Part shown: positions 25,501 through 36,500 of the stretch, one piece after another | How positions within the stretch are numbered: position 1 is the stretch's first letter | How the letters are laid out: each line of letters starts with the position of its first letter | DNA from: Hyalella azteca | Lineage: Eukaryota; Arthropoda; Malacostraca; Amphipoda; Hyalellidae | Assembly: GCF_000764305.2 (NCBI RefSeq) | Contig: NW_025939768.1 | Location: 117,535-181,534 of the forward strand | DNA: 64,000 nucleotides | Direction of reading: 5' to 3' | Notes under the pieces: generated by a model | What the model was told of the DNA's origin: nothing | What the model saw: the letters and a program-made list of their open reading frames with translations, nothing else | The model's database searches: none | Program-made: the position numbers and the translations under genes

Positions 25501-27927
25501 TTTTATCTTGCCAGAAAAATCAGCATCGATGAGCGGTACATTTTGTCCTTTCTACCTTCACTGCGTTTAGACGAAATGTAGCTTAATATCTCGAATTTGC
25601 TTGATAATATTCAATTATGGAGAATTGTATATAATTTTCTCAAATATTCGTTCTTAGAATTATATACGTTAATCCATGTCCCATCAATGCGCTGTCGCGT
25701 TCTAAAGACGAAATTCGTCGACAGAACTATGTTGTTGAGTAATGTGATTCATTCCGCTTATTATTATCTTGTTTCGAAACCATTCTCAAGGTGGAATGGC
25801 ACTGTATACTTTATAAATTTAAGATTGAAAATATGTGATTTATTGCTGTTTTTGTGGCAGAGTGCGCGAGGTAGCGGGCATGACGGATGGCGATGTGGCT
25901 GACGCCGTGTCGCGCGTCTGGTCGCAGCATCACGGGGAGATCAGCATTGTGAACTGGGATCTGTTCAAGTCAGAGCAGCATGCCACGGTTCGGCATCCTC
26001 GGTGTTCTATCTAAGCCTAAAGTGTATGGAGTTGCGTGTATGTAGTATACTAATTCCGATAAATATCGTGCACTGGAACCTCTTCAAGTCAGAGCAGCAT
26101 GCCACGGTTCGGCATCCTTGGTGTTCTATCTTAAAAGTGTCTGGAGTTACGTGTATGTAGTATACTGATTCCGATCAACATCGAGCACTGGGACCTCTTC
26201 AAGTCTGAGAAGCATGCCACGGTTTTGCATGCTCTGTGTTCTATCTAAAGCCTGAAGTGTATGGAAATACTTGTACGTAGTCTACTGATCCCCATTTTTG
26301 TTAACCTCATTTTCTGATTATTATTCTAGCAACGATGCAAATTAATAACTTCGGAAAGATTTACTGTCCGAAGTATTCTATTAAACGGAACGTCTTGAAT
26401 TTTGTTGATAGGATCGAAGAATCGGTATACTCATTAGTCATTACTCAATGAATGAAATCCTATAAATAATTACATTTTAGATTTGTTCATCATATCAAGT
26501 CGAAAAATTTAGAGCGCTCTTCGAAAAACTACCTGGGGTAAAGACAGAAAAGGCAAGCTCAGCGGAAATACTGGTAGATTTATCTCACAAGATTAGCGAT
26601 ACCTATCGATTTATTGATGTATTAGTTATTTTCTATGGGAATCGTAAGCTTATTGTGTTGAGGAAAGAAATGATTGCTGATCTGTAAATAACAGTATAGT
26701 AGAGTGATGAACCATCGATACCAGTACTATCAGACACTCACAAGATGTTGAATGAATTCTTCAAGTAGATCAGAAAGTATTGAATGTTCTGGCAAATAAT
26801 CAAGTTTGCATCTACAGCGTTGCGTTGGCCATGTGAATATAGGTAGCCTAATTATCTTTACGCCTCACATGGCATAATACGCCTCACATTGGTTATGACT
26901 CCTGGTCTTTTTTCACAGGACCTGATCTTGAGTTTGGGTGTTTCCGTCGTTTCGCTGATATGCGACCGCCTCGCTCGCGACCATCGCTTCACCCGCTCTG
27001 GCTTCCCTGACCTCGTCGTCTGGAATCCTTCCACTAAAGTGATTCTATTACTTAAAGTTGAACTTGCTTATGTTTTATGGGCCCCTATCTGCAATAATAC
27101 ATTGTTTCTTAGCAGCTTTCATCGTGTCATAGGAACAAATTATATGACAGTCATCAACTCAGACCATAAAATATATACTCCCGAGATATTCCTCCTCTCG
27201 GCAGGAGAGAACATAGGAGAATGGGCATTACTTGTTCTCAGCCTTATTGTGCAATCAATAGTTTTTAGGTTCAATTATGCTAAATTCTGAGTTTGTCGAT
27301 CGATTTAAAATTTATTATACCATATTCATTTTAATATTGCAGGAAAGTCGCATTGTTGAAGTGAAAGGCCCGAATGACCGCCTTTCGACCAAGCAGATCT
27401 TATGGCTTGACTACTTGCTGCAAGCTGGAGCTGTAGCTGAAGTTTGTCACGTAAATGGTACTTGGTATTTGATGATCTTTTCCTAGCCTTGATGCCTGTG
27501 TATTATTCGTTGTTTTATGGTCATATCGATGTATTTGTATATTATCAACTGAAATTAATCCTTTCTGTTCATTTTCCATAATTCAATTTTACCATAAAAT
27601 GATCCGTTTAAAGTTTATGTAACTTGATCGTTTTACTGCTTGAGATTATTTTCTGTTGTTTCACTAGTTCATGTGGAAATTTAAATTTCACTTCAGTAAC
27701 ATTTAATCAACTCGCATTCTCCAGCCATTGGTGCCAAGATGATGCAAACCAAAGGATTCCGTGTGTTGTCGCCGAGCAAGAAAAAGCCCTCACGAGACGA
27801 AGCTTCCTCGGCACCACGACACCGCGATAAGAACTTATCCCGAGCCAGTAAGCGAACAACGTCCCCACACAATTCCTCTTCTGAAGACTTCGAGCAATTC
27901 GAAAATTTGTCGAAACGTAAAAAATGA
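13510..27927 (+). CDS. FAN1: FAN1, Fanconi-associated structure-specific nuclease 1 (14 coding exons)
   Basis: DNA interstrand-crosslink repair nuclease that cleaves branched DNA in the nucleus. Exons: 13510-15709, 16359-16438, 17253-17386, 17640-17870, 18235-18366, 19488-19592, 20358-20484, 24148-24425, 24818-24951, 25367-25535, 25861-25987, 26919-27038, 27343-27457 and 27725-27927. All junction phases agree, giving 1384 residues (human 1017; the extra length is mainly the Ser/Asp-rich region of exon 1). A TGA lies two codons before the ATG. Visible parts: PIP-like ILDFF at residues 20-24; UBZ4 zinc finger C53, C56, H68, C73; nuclease core from about 647 ([14 protein letters not shown]); TPR-like helices in exons 5-8; VRR-Nuc at the end with D1270, E1285 and K1287 in PDLVVW and [11 protein letters not shown], the same spacing as human D960, E975 and K977. 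A basic tail ends SKRKK. All key residues are present, so it is probably functional. Intron 7 hosts a lectin gene. The exon 3 acceptor (17252) is weak and least certain. Confidence 0.95.
18456..19085. repeat. 18-bp minisatellite in FAN1 intron 5
   Basis: About 35 copies of a unit like AGCTCCCTAAGTTCACGT, organised in a higher-order pattern in which every few units ACGTTTGAGTAGCTGTTTAA replaces one. Because 18 is divisible by 3, both strands stay open and give Ser/Arg-rich or Leu/Arg/Glu-rich frames that are not genes. It starts about 90 bp after the exon 5 donor. Confidence 0.95.
19659..19770. repeat. About 30-bp tandem repeat in FAN1 intron 6
   Basis: Four copies of a unit containing ATACTCCTCTGCTAAATAA with variation. 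The array begins about 65 bp after the donor of exon 6. A two-copy repeat of CAACATTTGTGTGTCTAGCA follows at 20027-20096. Confidence 0.8.
20464..20720 (+). repeat. 33-bp repeat that multiplies the FAN1 exon 7 donor site
   Basis: Seven near-identical units CATCTCAAGATGCATTCACA followed by GGTCTGTT(AC/TC)(TGG/TAG), then one degenerate unit. The first unit is the end of FAN1 exon 7 (QHLKMHSQ) with its donor CAG|GTCTGT at 20484/20485. Every further unit repeats that exon end and donor 33 bp later. The second donor would add 11 residues in frame; using any later one would include an in-frame TAG. Confidence 0.9.
20977..23095 (-). CDS. Secreted C-type lectin-like protein, nested in FAN1 intron 7
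   Basis: Four exons on the strand opposite FAN1: 22954-23095, 22231-22401, 21546-21725 and 20977-21233. All junctions are phase 1 and the sum is 750 bp (249 residues plus stop). Exon 1 gives a signal peptide ([17 protein letters not shown], with cleavage probably near ESCTSQS). Exon 2 encodes a Cys-rich segment (residues 48-104, [14 protein letters not shown]) that could be PAN/apple-like, which is a weak call. Exons 3 and 4 form a C-type lectin domain: [20 protein letters not shown], then [25 protein letters not shown] and [16 protein letters not shown] stands where calcium-binding lectins have EPN, so sugar binding is plausible but unproven. Arthropod lectins of this type often act in immunity or clotting; no specific role can be read here. 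Exon 2's donor (CAAC|GTAATA) is the weakest boundary. Confidence 0.85.
21430..21540. repeat. TCGATAAA-rich low-complexity segment in a lectin intron
   Basis: Repeats of ATCGATAAA in both orientations (ATCGATCGATAAATTAATTA, AAATTATCGATAAAATT) make a self-complementary stretch directly beside the donor of lectin exon 3. It probably arose by local slippage. Confidence 0.6.
22138..22203. repeat. Dispersed 65-bp repeat, copy 1
   Basis: AATTTACGGCAGAAATGTAG through GGGTGAATAATTTTTTTTG to TTTTGAAATGAAA matches 28898-28965 with few differences. It lies just downstream of lectin exon 2, in a lectin intron. Confidence 0.75.
24775..24817 (+). repeat. 26-bp duplication of a FAN1 acceptor site
   Basis: TTTCGTTTGTGTCTTAG occurs at 24775-24791 and again at 24801-24817. 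The second copy ends at the acceptor of exon 9 (TTAG|GGACCACAAG). Using the first would add 26 bp and shift the frame, so only the second fits the protein. Confidence 0.85.
25945..26290 (+). repeat. About 112-bp triplicate carrying the end of FAN1 exon 11
   Basis: Three tandem copies, each with CTTCAAGTCAGAGCAGCATG (or a near match) followed by CCACGGTT. The first copy is the real end of exon 11 ([12 protein letters not shown]) with its donor ACG|GTTCGG at 25987/25988. The downstream copies repeat the exon end and donor inside the intron and carry more substitutions. Confidence 0.85.
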
Positions 27928-28496
27928 GTGCTTTAATTTTTTTAATACATACATATAATTTTTTTATTAGGTGAAATAGTTCAAGGTAAATCTCGGTAAA
28001 ATTCGAATAATTCAAGTGTAATTTACAATGGGTTTTCAATTTCAAACAGATTTTTGTTGCGACATTGAATCTCAGTTTCAGAAAGGAAATGCCTAAAAAC
28101 GTTCTATGGCAAGCACAGTTTGATTTTACCACATTTTTCTTGACTTCGTTTCGTGTGTGTCTTGTCATCAAAAATTCAAACCTTAATTTAGAGCACTTCT
28201 AAACATCCTAGTAAGTTGAAATTTGGCATGCATGATTATGCTGCCTAACAATTCAATATTTGATCATCAGAAATAATAATTAAAAAAATTTTTTTTTAAT
28301 TTAAATAAAAAAAAACCTAAAAATTCACGGTTTGGATTTGAGTTTTTTCTCGAACATCCACACTTGCCAACCCTGGAAATTGATTTGAATTGCTAAACTT
28401 GCTAACTAAAAAGTAGGAAATAAATAAATATACAAAATATTTTTTAAAAAACACGTTTTTCTGGTTTTTACAAAACTAAAAACAGTGAAATAAAAC

Positions 28497-28650
28497 AACT
28501 TTTAAAAACCACGTTTTCTTAACGGACAAAAAAGAAAAACATTTACTCTTACATAACATTACATAACATTTTACATAACTTGAATGTTATGTAAGAGTAA
28601 ATGTTTTTCTTTTTTGTCCGTTAAGAAAACGTGGTTTTTAAAAGTTGTTG
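28497..28650. repeat. Long near-perfect hairpin (about 64-bp arms)
   Basis: The left arm starts at AACTTTTAAAAACCACG (28498) and the right arm is its exact inverse up to about 28647, with a short AT-rich loop near 28561-28585 (ACATAACATTTTACATAACT). Outside the arms, GTGAAATAAAACAA also pairs with its inverse. It could be a MITE or a recent fold-back, or an assembly palindrome; no clear target duplication is visible. Confidence 0.85.
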
Positions 28651-28897
28651 TATTTGTTTTATTTCACTCTCTCGCTCATTGATCTCTGCTGCAAGAGGAA
28701 TGAAGGGCATTAAAATACTGTGCAGTTTTCAATGAGGCTGTTTTTCTACTCGGTTAACGTTTACTTAAATGAAGAGTTCATTTTGTGAACGGTTTTCGTC
28801 TAATTTTTTAATTTCTTGTGATGGTTTATCTGATGGATTCGTCAGCACATGTGCTGATGTTGAGGACACTTCATTTTGAAAACTTTATATCACAAAA

Positions 28898-28965
28898 TTT
28901 ACGGCAGAAACGTAGATACAACTGGGTGAATAATTTTTTTGTTGCTTAATTTTGAAATGAAAATA
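28898..28965. repeat. Dispersed 65-bp repeat, copy 2
   Basis: Near-identical to 22138-22203 and in the same orientation. It lies in the FAN1-dynein intergenic region. No terminal repeats are visible. Confidence 0.75.
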
Positions 28966-30506
28966 TGAAGTCCGGAGAGACATTTTCAATAAAATTTCCA
29001 TATTAAGTTACTTCAATTGCCTTTCGTGTCGCTTCTGTAAGAGATTAGAACTCTATATATATAGCTTAACTTTCGCAGAAGTAGGACATGAATCATGAAT
29101 CGCTGCAAGGTTAGGTATGCAGTAGAGAAGATATTCTTCCATCCTTCGGTTCCGACAAATATTCAAAAACATGAGACATGAATTATATAACCTTCTCGTT
29201 GGTATCTCGTTGAGCTATGCGTGCGATTAGTTTGCCATTAAGAAGTCTTGGCATGAGCATATAAAGTACCGTAAATTTTAATCAGGAGGAAAATTTCTAT
29301 AACCATTTTGTTCATTGCAATCACGAGACAACGACAAGATTGTCGAGACCGAGTTTTTCACAGGTGAACCTACTTATTGGTTAATTAAGGATGAAAGAGT
29401 GCAATAGTCTTGCATCTTATTGAATATTCTAATTCTGACGGTTAGAGGGGAAATCGATTGTTGAGTCTAGAAGCTCCTTTTAAAAACAAGGTTGACACAA
29501 GTTGACATTCATCTTGCTTTCTCGTCTGGTAAATTGAATTGATGGAATCAGATTACATTGTAGTTTGCATTCTATTATTGTTTTACAAAACTATGAAATT
29601 TAGGAGTGCTGCGTTTTGGCATCCGAAAAAAAAATCGTTACAAAATTTCACGCAGAAAATTCTATGAAATGAGGACTATTCAAATTTAGATTCCTGTCTC
29701 CATGAACAAGATTCTTAAATGAAATCCTGAAACTAAAATTGAGTCGTCTCTGCTTTCCAAGATTTGAAATCAGATTCAACTTCGTATAACATTTTATTAG
29801 AAATCAAATCGAGATATATCGTAACATTAATATTGATATAATATTTTACTCGCGTTTTACCATGAGATTGAAAGCATTTCTCCAGCATGCATAAAAAAAT
29901 CAATAACTTACAACATTAATACGTTAAACTGAGAAAAAAAGTTTAATATTAAATTAAAGCCGAATAGTCTACTAATTAGCACACGCGATACTCCGAAGTT
30001 CGAGTAATCAATCTAAGAATGGACTTCATTCATATTCTTATTTCCTCACTCCAGATTAAAATTCAACAGACTTTTCAGGTTTAACTTAAAGAAATATTTT
30101 GACGAATGTTATTTGGTTTATAATCCGACATGCACTTTCAAAGATGTTAGTATAGTTGGGAAGAAGTTCATGAATTCAAGTTTCGTTGAAGTCCAAAATG
30201 TATTAATTATTAACGTTTCTTACTGCTTTTCTCAATTTAGCGAATTAGAGAAAACTAATTTGAGATACTACTGAAGCGTTATTCGCCGAATTGAGAAATG
30301 CAATAAAATAAACTGTCAACAAAAATACTTAGTGGTCTTCAACGGATCATACAGATGTCTATACTACACATATCGTTAAATATGTAGGTATACTTCATTA
30401 TACGTAACCAAATAAATTTTTTCAAGATGCTTTGAAGCAATGAACGGTAATATTATGTGTGATCCACAAATCGATTTCTGGAAGGAAGCGAGAATCATTG
30501 GTTTGG

Positions 30507-33500
30507 TTATCGGAGGAGTGGAGACGACGCCAGCGACGAGAGAGAAGACATGGGGCTGTCGTATCCGCGCTGCGACAGCGAATCTTCTTCTGTTCGATTG
30601 TTCTTGAGTTCACCGAGCGTGTGAACCAACTGACTCCAATCGTCTTGCCTTGGCTGGTACAAATGCTTGGGAGAAACGAGATTGTCAACCAGAATATTCA
30701 TTTCAAACAAAAGAAATACTTCTAATTTCCCGACCATTGCTCGCTCTATTTCATCCGGCAGAATTTAACATGGTAGGTAGAAGTCAAGTGGCTTTGACCG
30801 CAATAATAATTTCATACAAATTTCAACCAAGGATGGATAGCTCCGCGGTCTCATTGAATTTCACACACGTCTCACAAAAATGTTGCATCAAAAATAATTT
30901 TTTTCGGTATGCATGAAACCATAACGGTATCGATAGCCTCCACTCGTATTACTAACACGTAAATTGATTGTAACCTCTTCAAAAGCAACACAATACTTGA
31001 AAAATATAGAAGTACTTACATCGCCCACGTCGTAGATGTGCACGCGGCCACTATCGTCCCCAACAGCAATTTGAGTGCCCGAGGGCGTCCATGAGACGCG
31101 GTTCAGAGCGGGCGCTCCGTCAACACTGGCTGTTGTTGTGGGTGCCTGCAAACCAATCACAGCTTGATGAATCGGCGCAGTAAAGTTTCATTCAAGATTA
31201 AAATTTCAGTAAATACACGGCGTAATAAAAAAAAATATATATATATATTATAGTTATGGCAAAATTCAAAAAATGAAACTTGATGAGAATCATGTGGAAT
31301 ATTCGACATGTTACATAAAGAAAGTAGTACGAACTTCAGTATCGAGATTAAGATTCCATAGATCAATTCTGCCGGTGCCGTCGACTGTGGTGAAGAGAGC
31401 GGGGTGAGTGGGGGACCAGGCCACGTCGTACACGTAGTCGGAACTGTTCTCAAAGCTGTACAGGGGCTTCGTTTCCTGAAAAAATCAACAGATATAAATA
31501 TACATGCTATTATAGTTCGTTTCAAAATTAACTTCATTGATAAAATCTTAACTCAATTAAACCAATTCAAAAGGCATGCCTTACCGAGCACATGCTCAAA
31601 TGAAATCGGCAAATTAAGCGAAAATAATGAAGATTAATTAATTCAAACAAAGCTCATCTTGATAAAAATGTAAGTAAAAGGGACAGAAAGAGCGGTAGGC
31701 CCTACTTTCGATCAACTAGAGAAAGAAAGATAATGGCTTATGTCTTGCAGCTTTCACAACGCATTCAATTAAATAAAAATAAAGTCTAAAAATATGAACT
31801 TTGAACAAATGTCGACAGGCATAAAAAATGTGTAGATTAGTGCGAATAGAAAGGGCTTATTAGAGGGACAAACTGGATTGATAGAATTTCTTACCTTCAA
31901 AGACCAATGCTGCAGGTATGAATAAAGATAGGCTGAATGAACACCACAAAAATTTGAACGTATCAACAAAAATTTGAACTTGTCTAAATACATAAATAAT
32001 CTGCTATTATCAAATCGAATTCGCCGTCACCCATAGATGACCTCTGCAAATTTTTATATAATATTTTCTGTACATGTACAGGACGAAATTCGATAGTTCT
32101 TTATGGTTGAATCCATGTAAAAAAGACGCTGTGGAAGAGAGCTATTCCCGAAAAGTATATAAAGAGAGTTTACGCGCCTATTCAAATTGTTAACAGCGAT
32201 TCAGTCTGAAAATCAACATAGATATCTAATTATTTTAAATACCTTACTATAAATCGTTCCCTTTCAAATTAACCATCACAAATATAATTGAGGGCAATCT
32301 CAACGCTTAATTATTTTCTCGATAAACTCATTATTTTTAACGCCATGGACAAAAATAAAAATACATTAAATAAGCCTAAACTTTGCAAACCCGTGAGAGT
32401 TTCATTGCGAGGTTTAATCACGAGTTCCAGGTGTATGTTTCATGTTGTTTTATAAATAAATATGAAATGTTGCGTGAATGTTTCATGTTGCGATAAATAG
32501 CATATTAGTTGCAAGCACCTTCATGCTCCAAAGTTTCACGGTCCAGTCAAAGGATGAAGTAAGGAACAGGTGCGAGAAGTCGATCTGTCCTGGAGTTGAG
32601 TGCGCACTCACGCCCGTCACAGGCGCCTGGTGTCCTTCGTAAGCGTCTAGGATACCAGCCTTGCTGCCGTGACGACAAGCTGTCATAGGGTGAAGAGGTA
32701 ATATGTATTCACACACGCTCATTCAGCAATTAACAGAATAATATAATAAACAATTAAATCGGTGTATTATTTTCGATTATAAAACACAAATTTTCATCTG
32801 AATCTTAGAACAAAAAATATAACTCAGTACTCACTGCAGTGTTTGACAGAGAGCGCATTTTCTCGTCGACGAAAACGTGAAGTCACGGACGGACAGACGG
32901 ACATGGCGAGCACAATAGTGCATTTTTCATAAATGAGAAAATGCGCTAAAAACAAATCCTGTTCAATTTTAGTGCTATAGTTTAAAATATCTGGAGAATT
33001 TTACATTAAATCTTGACCTACCTATATTCATTGATTTAATACATCAAGCTTATGACATATTACATAGAAAGCCTCAACAAACCGTTATCAGTCGATTAAA
33101 AATATTATCTTACCAGTGAAGACAGTGCCTTCTTCAGAACCAATGATATAATTGTTGACATCAGCATTTGGGAACGCCAAACACGTAACAGCCACTGCCC
33201 TAGATTGCTTGTGCTGCAGCTCCATGCTCTCCTGGTGAAAATATCCAAATTACATGAATAACTTTAGCTTTTCATGTGACAGTTAATCTCAAATACATAA
33301 ACTGACTTTTCTAATTATTGCCCATAAGCTTAGTCTCTATTCTTAACGGTAAATTAAACAAAAAATATAAATCAGTACTCACTGCAGTGCACAATAGTGC
33401 ATTTTTCCATAAATGAGAAAATGCGCTAAAAATTGTCTTACGTATATTTGAATTCATTCGACCCACCTGAGGCTGCGACAACATGTCAAGGGACCAGGAG

Positions 33501-36500
33501 CACATTTTGCCGTCAGTGCTGATACTGATGAGGTTGTGGGCATTTTGGGTTCCCACAACTTTCATGCAGTAGACCGGATGCTGTACACAAGAACATATAA
33601 TAAAAATTTTGCAATTCAATGAAATGGATTTTTATTATTATAGAGGCTAACGAGAGAAGTGAAATTGGGAGACTGCTCGTAAATTTTTCTTATCATTTAA
33701 ACGATTGTACCTAAACATTTGCAGATCATATTAAGAGAATTGAAACGTAAATTGCAGTGAAGGAGCTAACGAAAAGAGGAGAACCACAAAAACAGCTAAT
33801 TAGCTTCAATGACAGTTTTGGTAGATCTGGTCAAAAGGCCAGACTTCAGATCTGCAGGAGACAAGTCAAGAACAATATAAGCATCAGCGACAGGCAAAAC
33901 GTTGCCTATTCTTCAACGCCAACACTACTATCCTGTGAGCGTACACAGAGCCATGGCAATGTTATAAATGTTACCGTGTGTGCGACGGACGACAGAGGGC
34001 TACGCTGCACAGGCGTGCGCTTCTGAGTCCTGATGTCCCACACGACGATCTGGCCGCTGTATGTGCCCCCGATGATGAGGTGAGGGTGGAAGCTGCCCGA
34101 GTCATACAACTTTAATATGCAATATTATACAACGTTTATATTATTAATATCAGCGTTAGCAACTGAGGAAGTGACAGTGAACAGTTATGTAATTATAAAA
34201 AGTTGACGTTGCCGTCAAAGAAGCATTTTAAATTAAAATAGACATACGGTAACTTCTGACCAGCATTACTTACAGCAAGAGGTTAATTTTTAATATCTAA
34301 TATAAGTACATGACGTTTTTCTTAAACTAGATTCCCATGTACACTTATCAACAGGATGAGGTGAGGAATATTTACTCTAAAATGCACAAAGTTAAATACC
34401 CAGCAAATGTGGCTGACATGACGGGACTCTGGCAATGGAAGATATATTCAGGTGTAGTCTTCTTATAATTTCTGTTCCAGATGAGCGCAACGCCGTCGGG
34501 GTCATGTGGAAACTCTTCGTTGTTATTGTAACTGAAAGAAAAGCCAGCATAAATTCAACCTCCGAACATATTCATAACAAATTTGAACGGGGTTTGTATA
34601 TTTTTCCCCAGAAAAATCGTTGAATTCCAAAATAAAAAATTCAAGACAAGTTATGAGCAAGTGTGTCCTGTTCTTTCACATATCAGTAATGCTACAAAAA
34701 ATTCAGGACAAATATCGATTATGTATGTACTTTTTTCAACAGAAAGTCTTTAAATTCTAAAAAAAATCCCGACAAATGCCTGGGTTTTTCGTTTTTTTTT
34801 TACAGAGAAACAATCATGTAATTAGCAGCAATGACGTCAATTTACGCTTAATTGCACTATCAGGTTTTTAGTAACCTGCAAACAAGCAACTCTGGAGACT
34901 GAGGGCTCCAATCCATGCTGGTGATGCAGCGGTTGCGGGACCAGCGGTCGTCGTAGAAGCAGCGAGACAGAGACAACCTCTGCCTGCTCTGGTCCAGGCT
35001 GAAAAAAAACATCATTAATGTACTCAACCATAGGCAAAATAATGATTAATTGCATGAATAAATCAGATATATAGAACCGGTTATTGTGGATAATCACTAC
35101 GTTTCAACGTATGCTGTTGCAAATGCTGCTTTTCTGTTACAAATCCAGTTTAAAAAAACTTCAGATTATTTATTCTTATCTGAGTGTCACTGAAAAGACG
35201 CTCGGACAGTACCACATTATACTAATAATTAAAAATATGATCAGTACTCACTGCAGTGAGTGACAGAGAGCGCATTTTCTCGTCCGTCCGCGACGAAGTC
35301 ACGGACGGACAAGCATGAGTCACAGACGGACATCACGAGCACAATAGCGCATTTTTTTCATAAATGAGAAAATTCACTAAAAAGTAGTTATAAACATTAT
35401 ACACAAATTTCAGGTGTAATGCTAAGTTACCGCACCCTCCACTCTCCTGGTCCTGATCATGGCTGTAGTCAAGGAAGATATCCACGTCTTCAGCCAGGGC
35501 GCGCTCCACGATGCGGGTAGAGCGGTCAAAGAACTGATGGAACTCTGGCGTCATCATGATCACCTGCTTCTCCGCCTCCGATAACTCACGAGCTGCCAAT
35601 ATGTTGTATTGTGAACAAGTAGACTTGGTAATGAATTTACATGTGTGCTTCGTGAATAAATCAAGTTTAATCATGAGCTGCCAAGAGAGAGTAGACTTGG
35701 TAATAAATTTACATGTGTGTTTCGTTAATAAATCAAGTTTAATCACGAGCTGCCAATACGTTGTTTCGTGAACAAGTTGACTCGGTAATGAATTTACATG
35801 TGTGCTTCGTGAATATCTATGAATCATTTCCTCAAGTTTACCTTTACGAATACACACGACAAGTTCAACGCCAAATTATGGTCTCAAAAAACCTTTATTA
35901 CTTTTAGCGCTGGTTTATTTACGAAACTCAAATCTCAAAATAAATACCATTTCTCAATTATAAAACTATATCAGAAGTTCTATCCAATATGACGCGGAAT
36001 GGCAAGATTCCAAAATACGGGACGAGCTATCGATTTTTACAAGCAATTAAAACAAGCAATAGGAGAAAAATACAAGTTCAAGGACAGATCAACCACTGAT
36101 GAACACCACGGTTTAAAGTACTCACGCGGGTCAGGCTGTGGCGGTTGTTGCTGCTGTTGCATCTGCTCTTCCACTGTCAGAACGGCAGGTTGCACGTTTT
36201 GCACCTTGAAATAGAAATAAATCGTATGTTGATGTGTGCCTCATCATTGAGTCTGCATCTACATTTTGTACAGAGAAAAATATTTCCAATCGTCCCACAA
36301 ATGAAACGAAATATCTAGTAAGAGACAGGCAAGTGCGACATAAGTGACGCATTAGATAGCTTCTATTGAACGATAGATACGAAATGAGAAAAAACTACTA
36401 GTATATATAGTTTATACTAGTATTTTTACTAGTATAATCTATATACTAGTAAGCCACTACTACTCCATATATACTAGCTGCTAGCATGTACCAGTATATA

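Larger units (their letters stand above)
27928..30506. other. Intergenic region between the two convergent genes
   Basis: Both genes end here, FAN1 from the left and the dynein chain from the right, so it should contain both 3' untranslated regions. An AATAAA on the plus strand near 28303 could serve FAN1. Apart from the hairpin at 28497-28650 and the 65-bp repeat, I see only AT-rich sequence with no supported gene. Confidence 0.5.

Noticed and set aside
26889..27290. 133-codon open frame as an independent gene
   Set aside because: Only its first part is real, the FAN1 exon 26919-27038; the rest is intron.
27707..28171. 154-codon minus-strand open frame over the FAN1 last exon
   Set aside because: Antisense to a conserved exon and its 3' region; no recognisable sequence.
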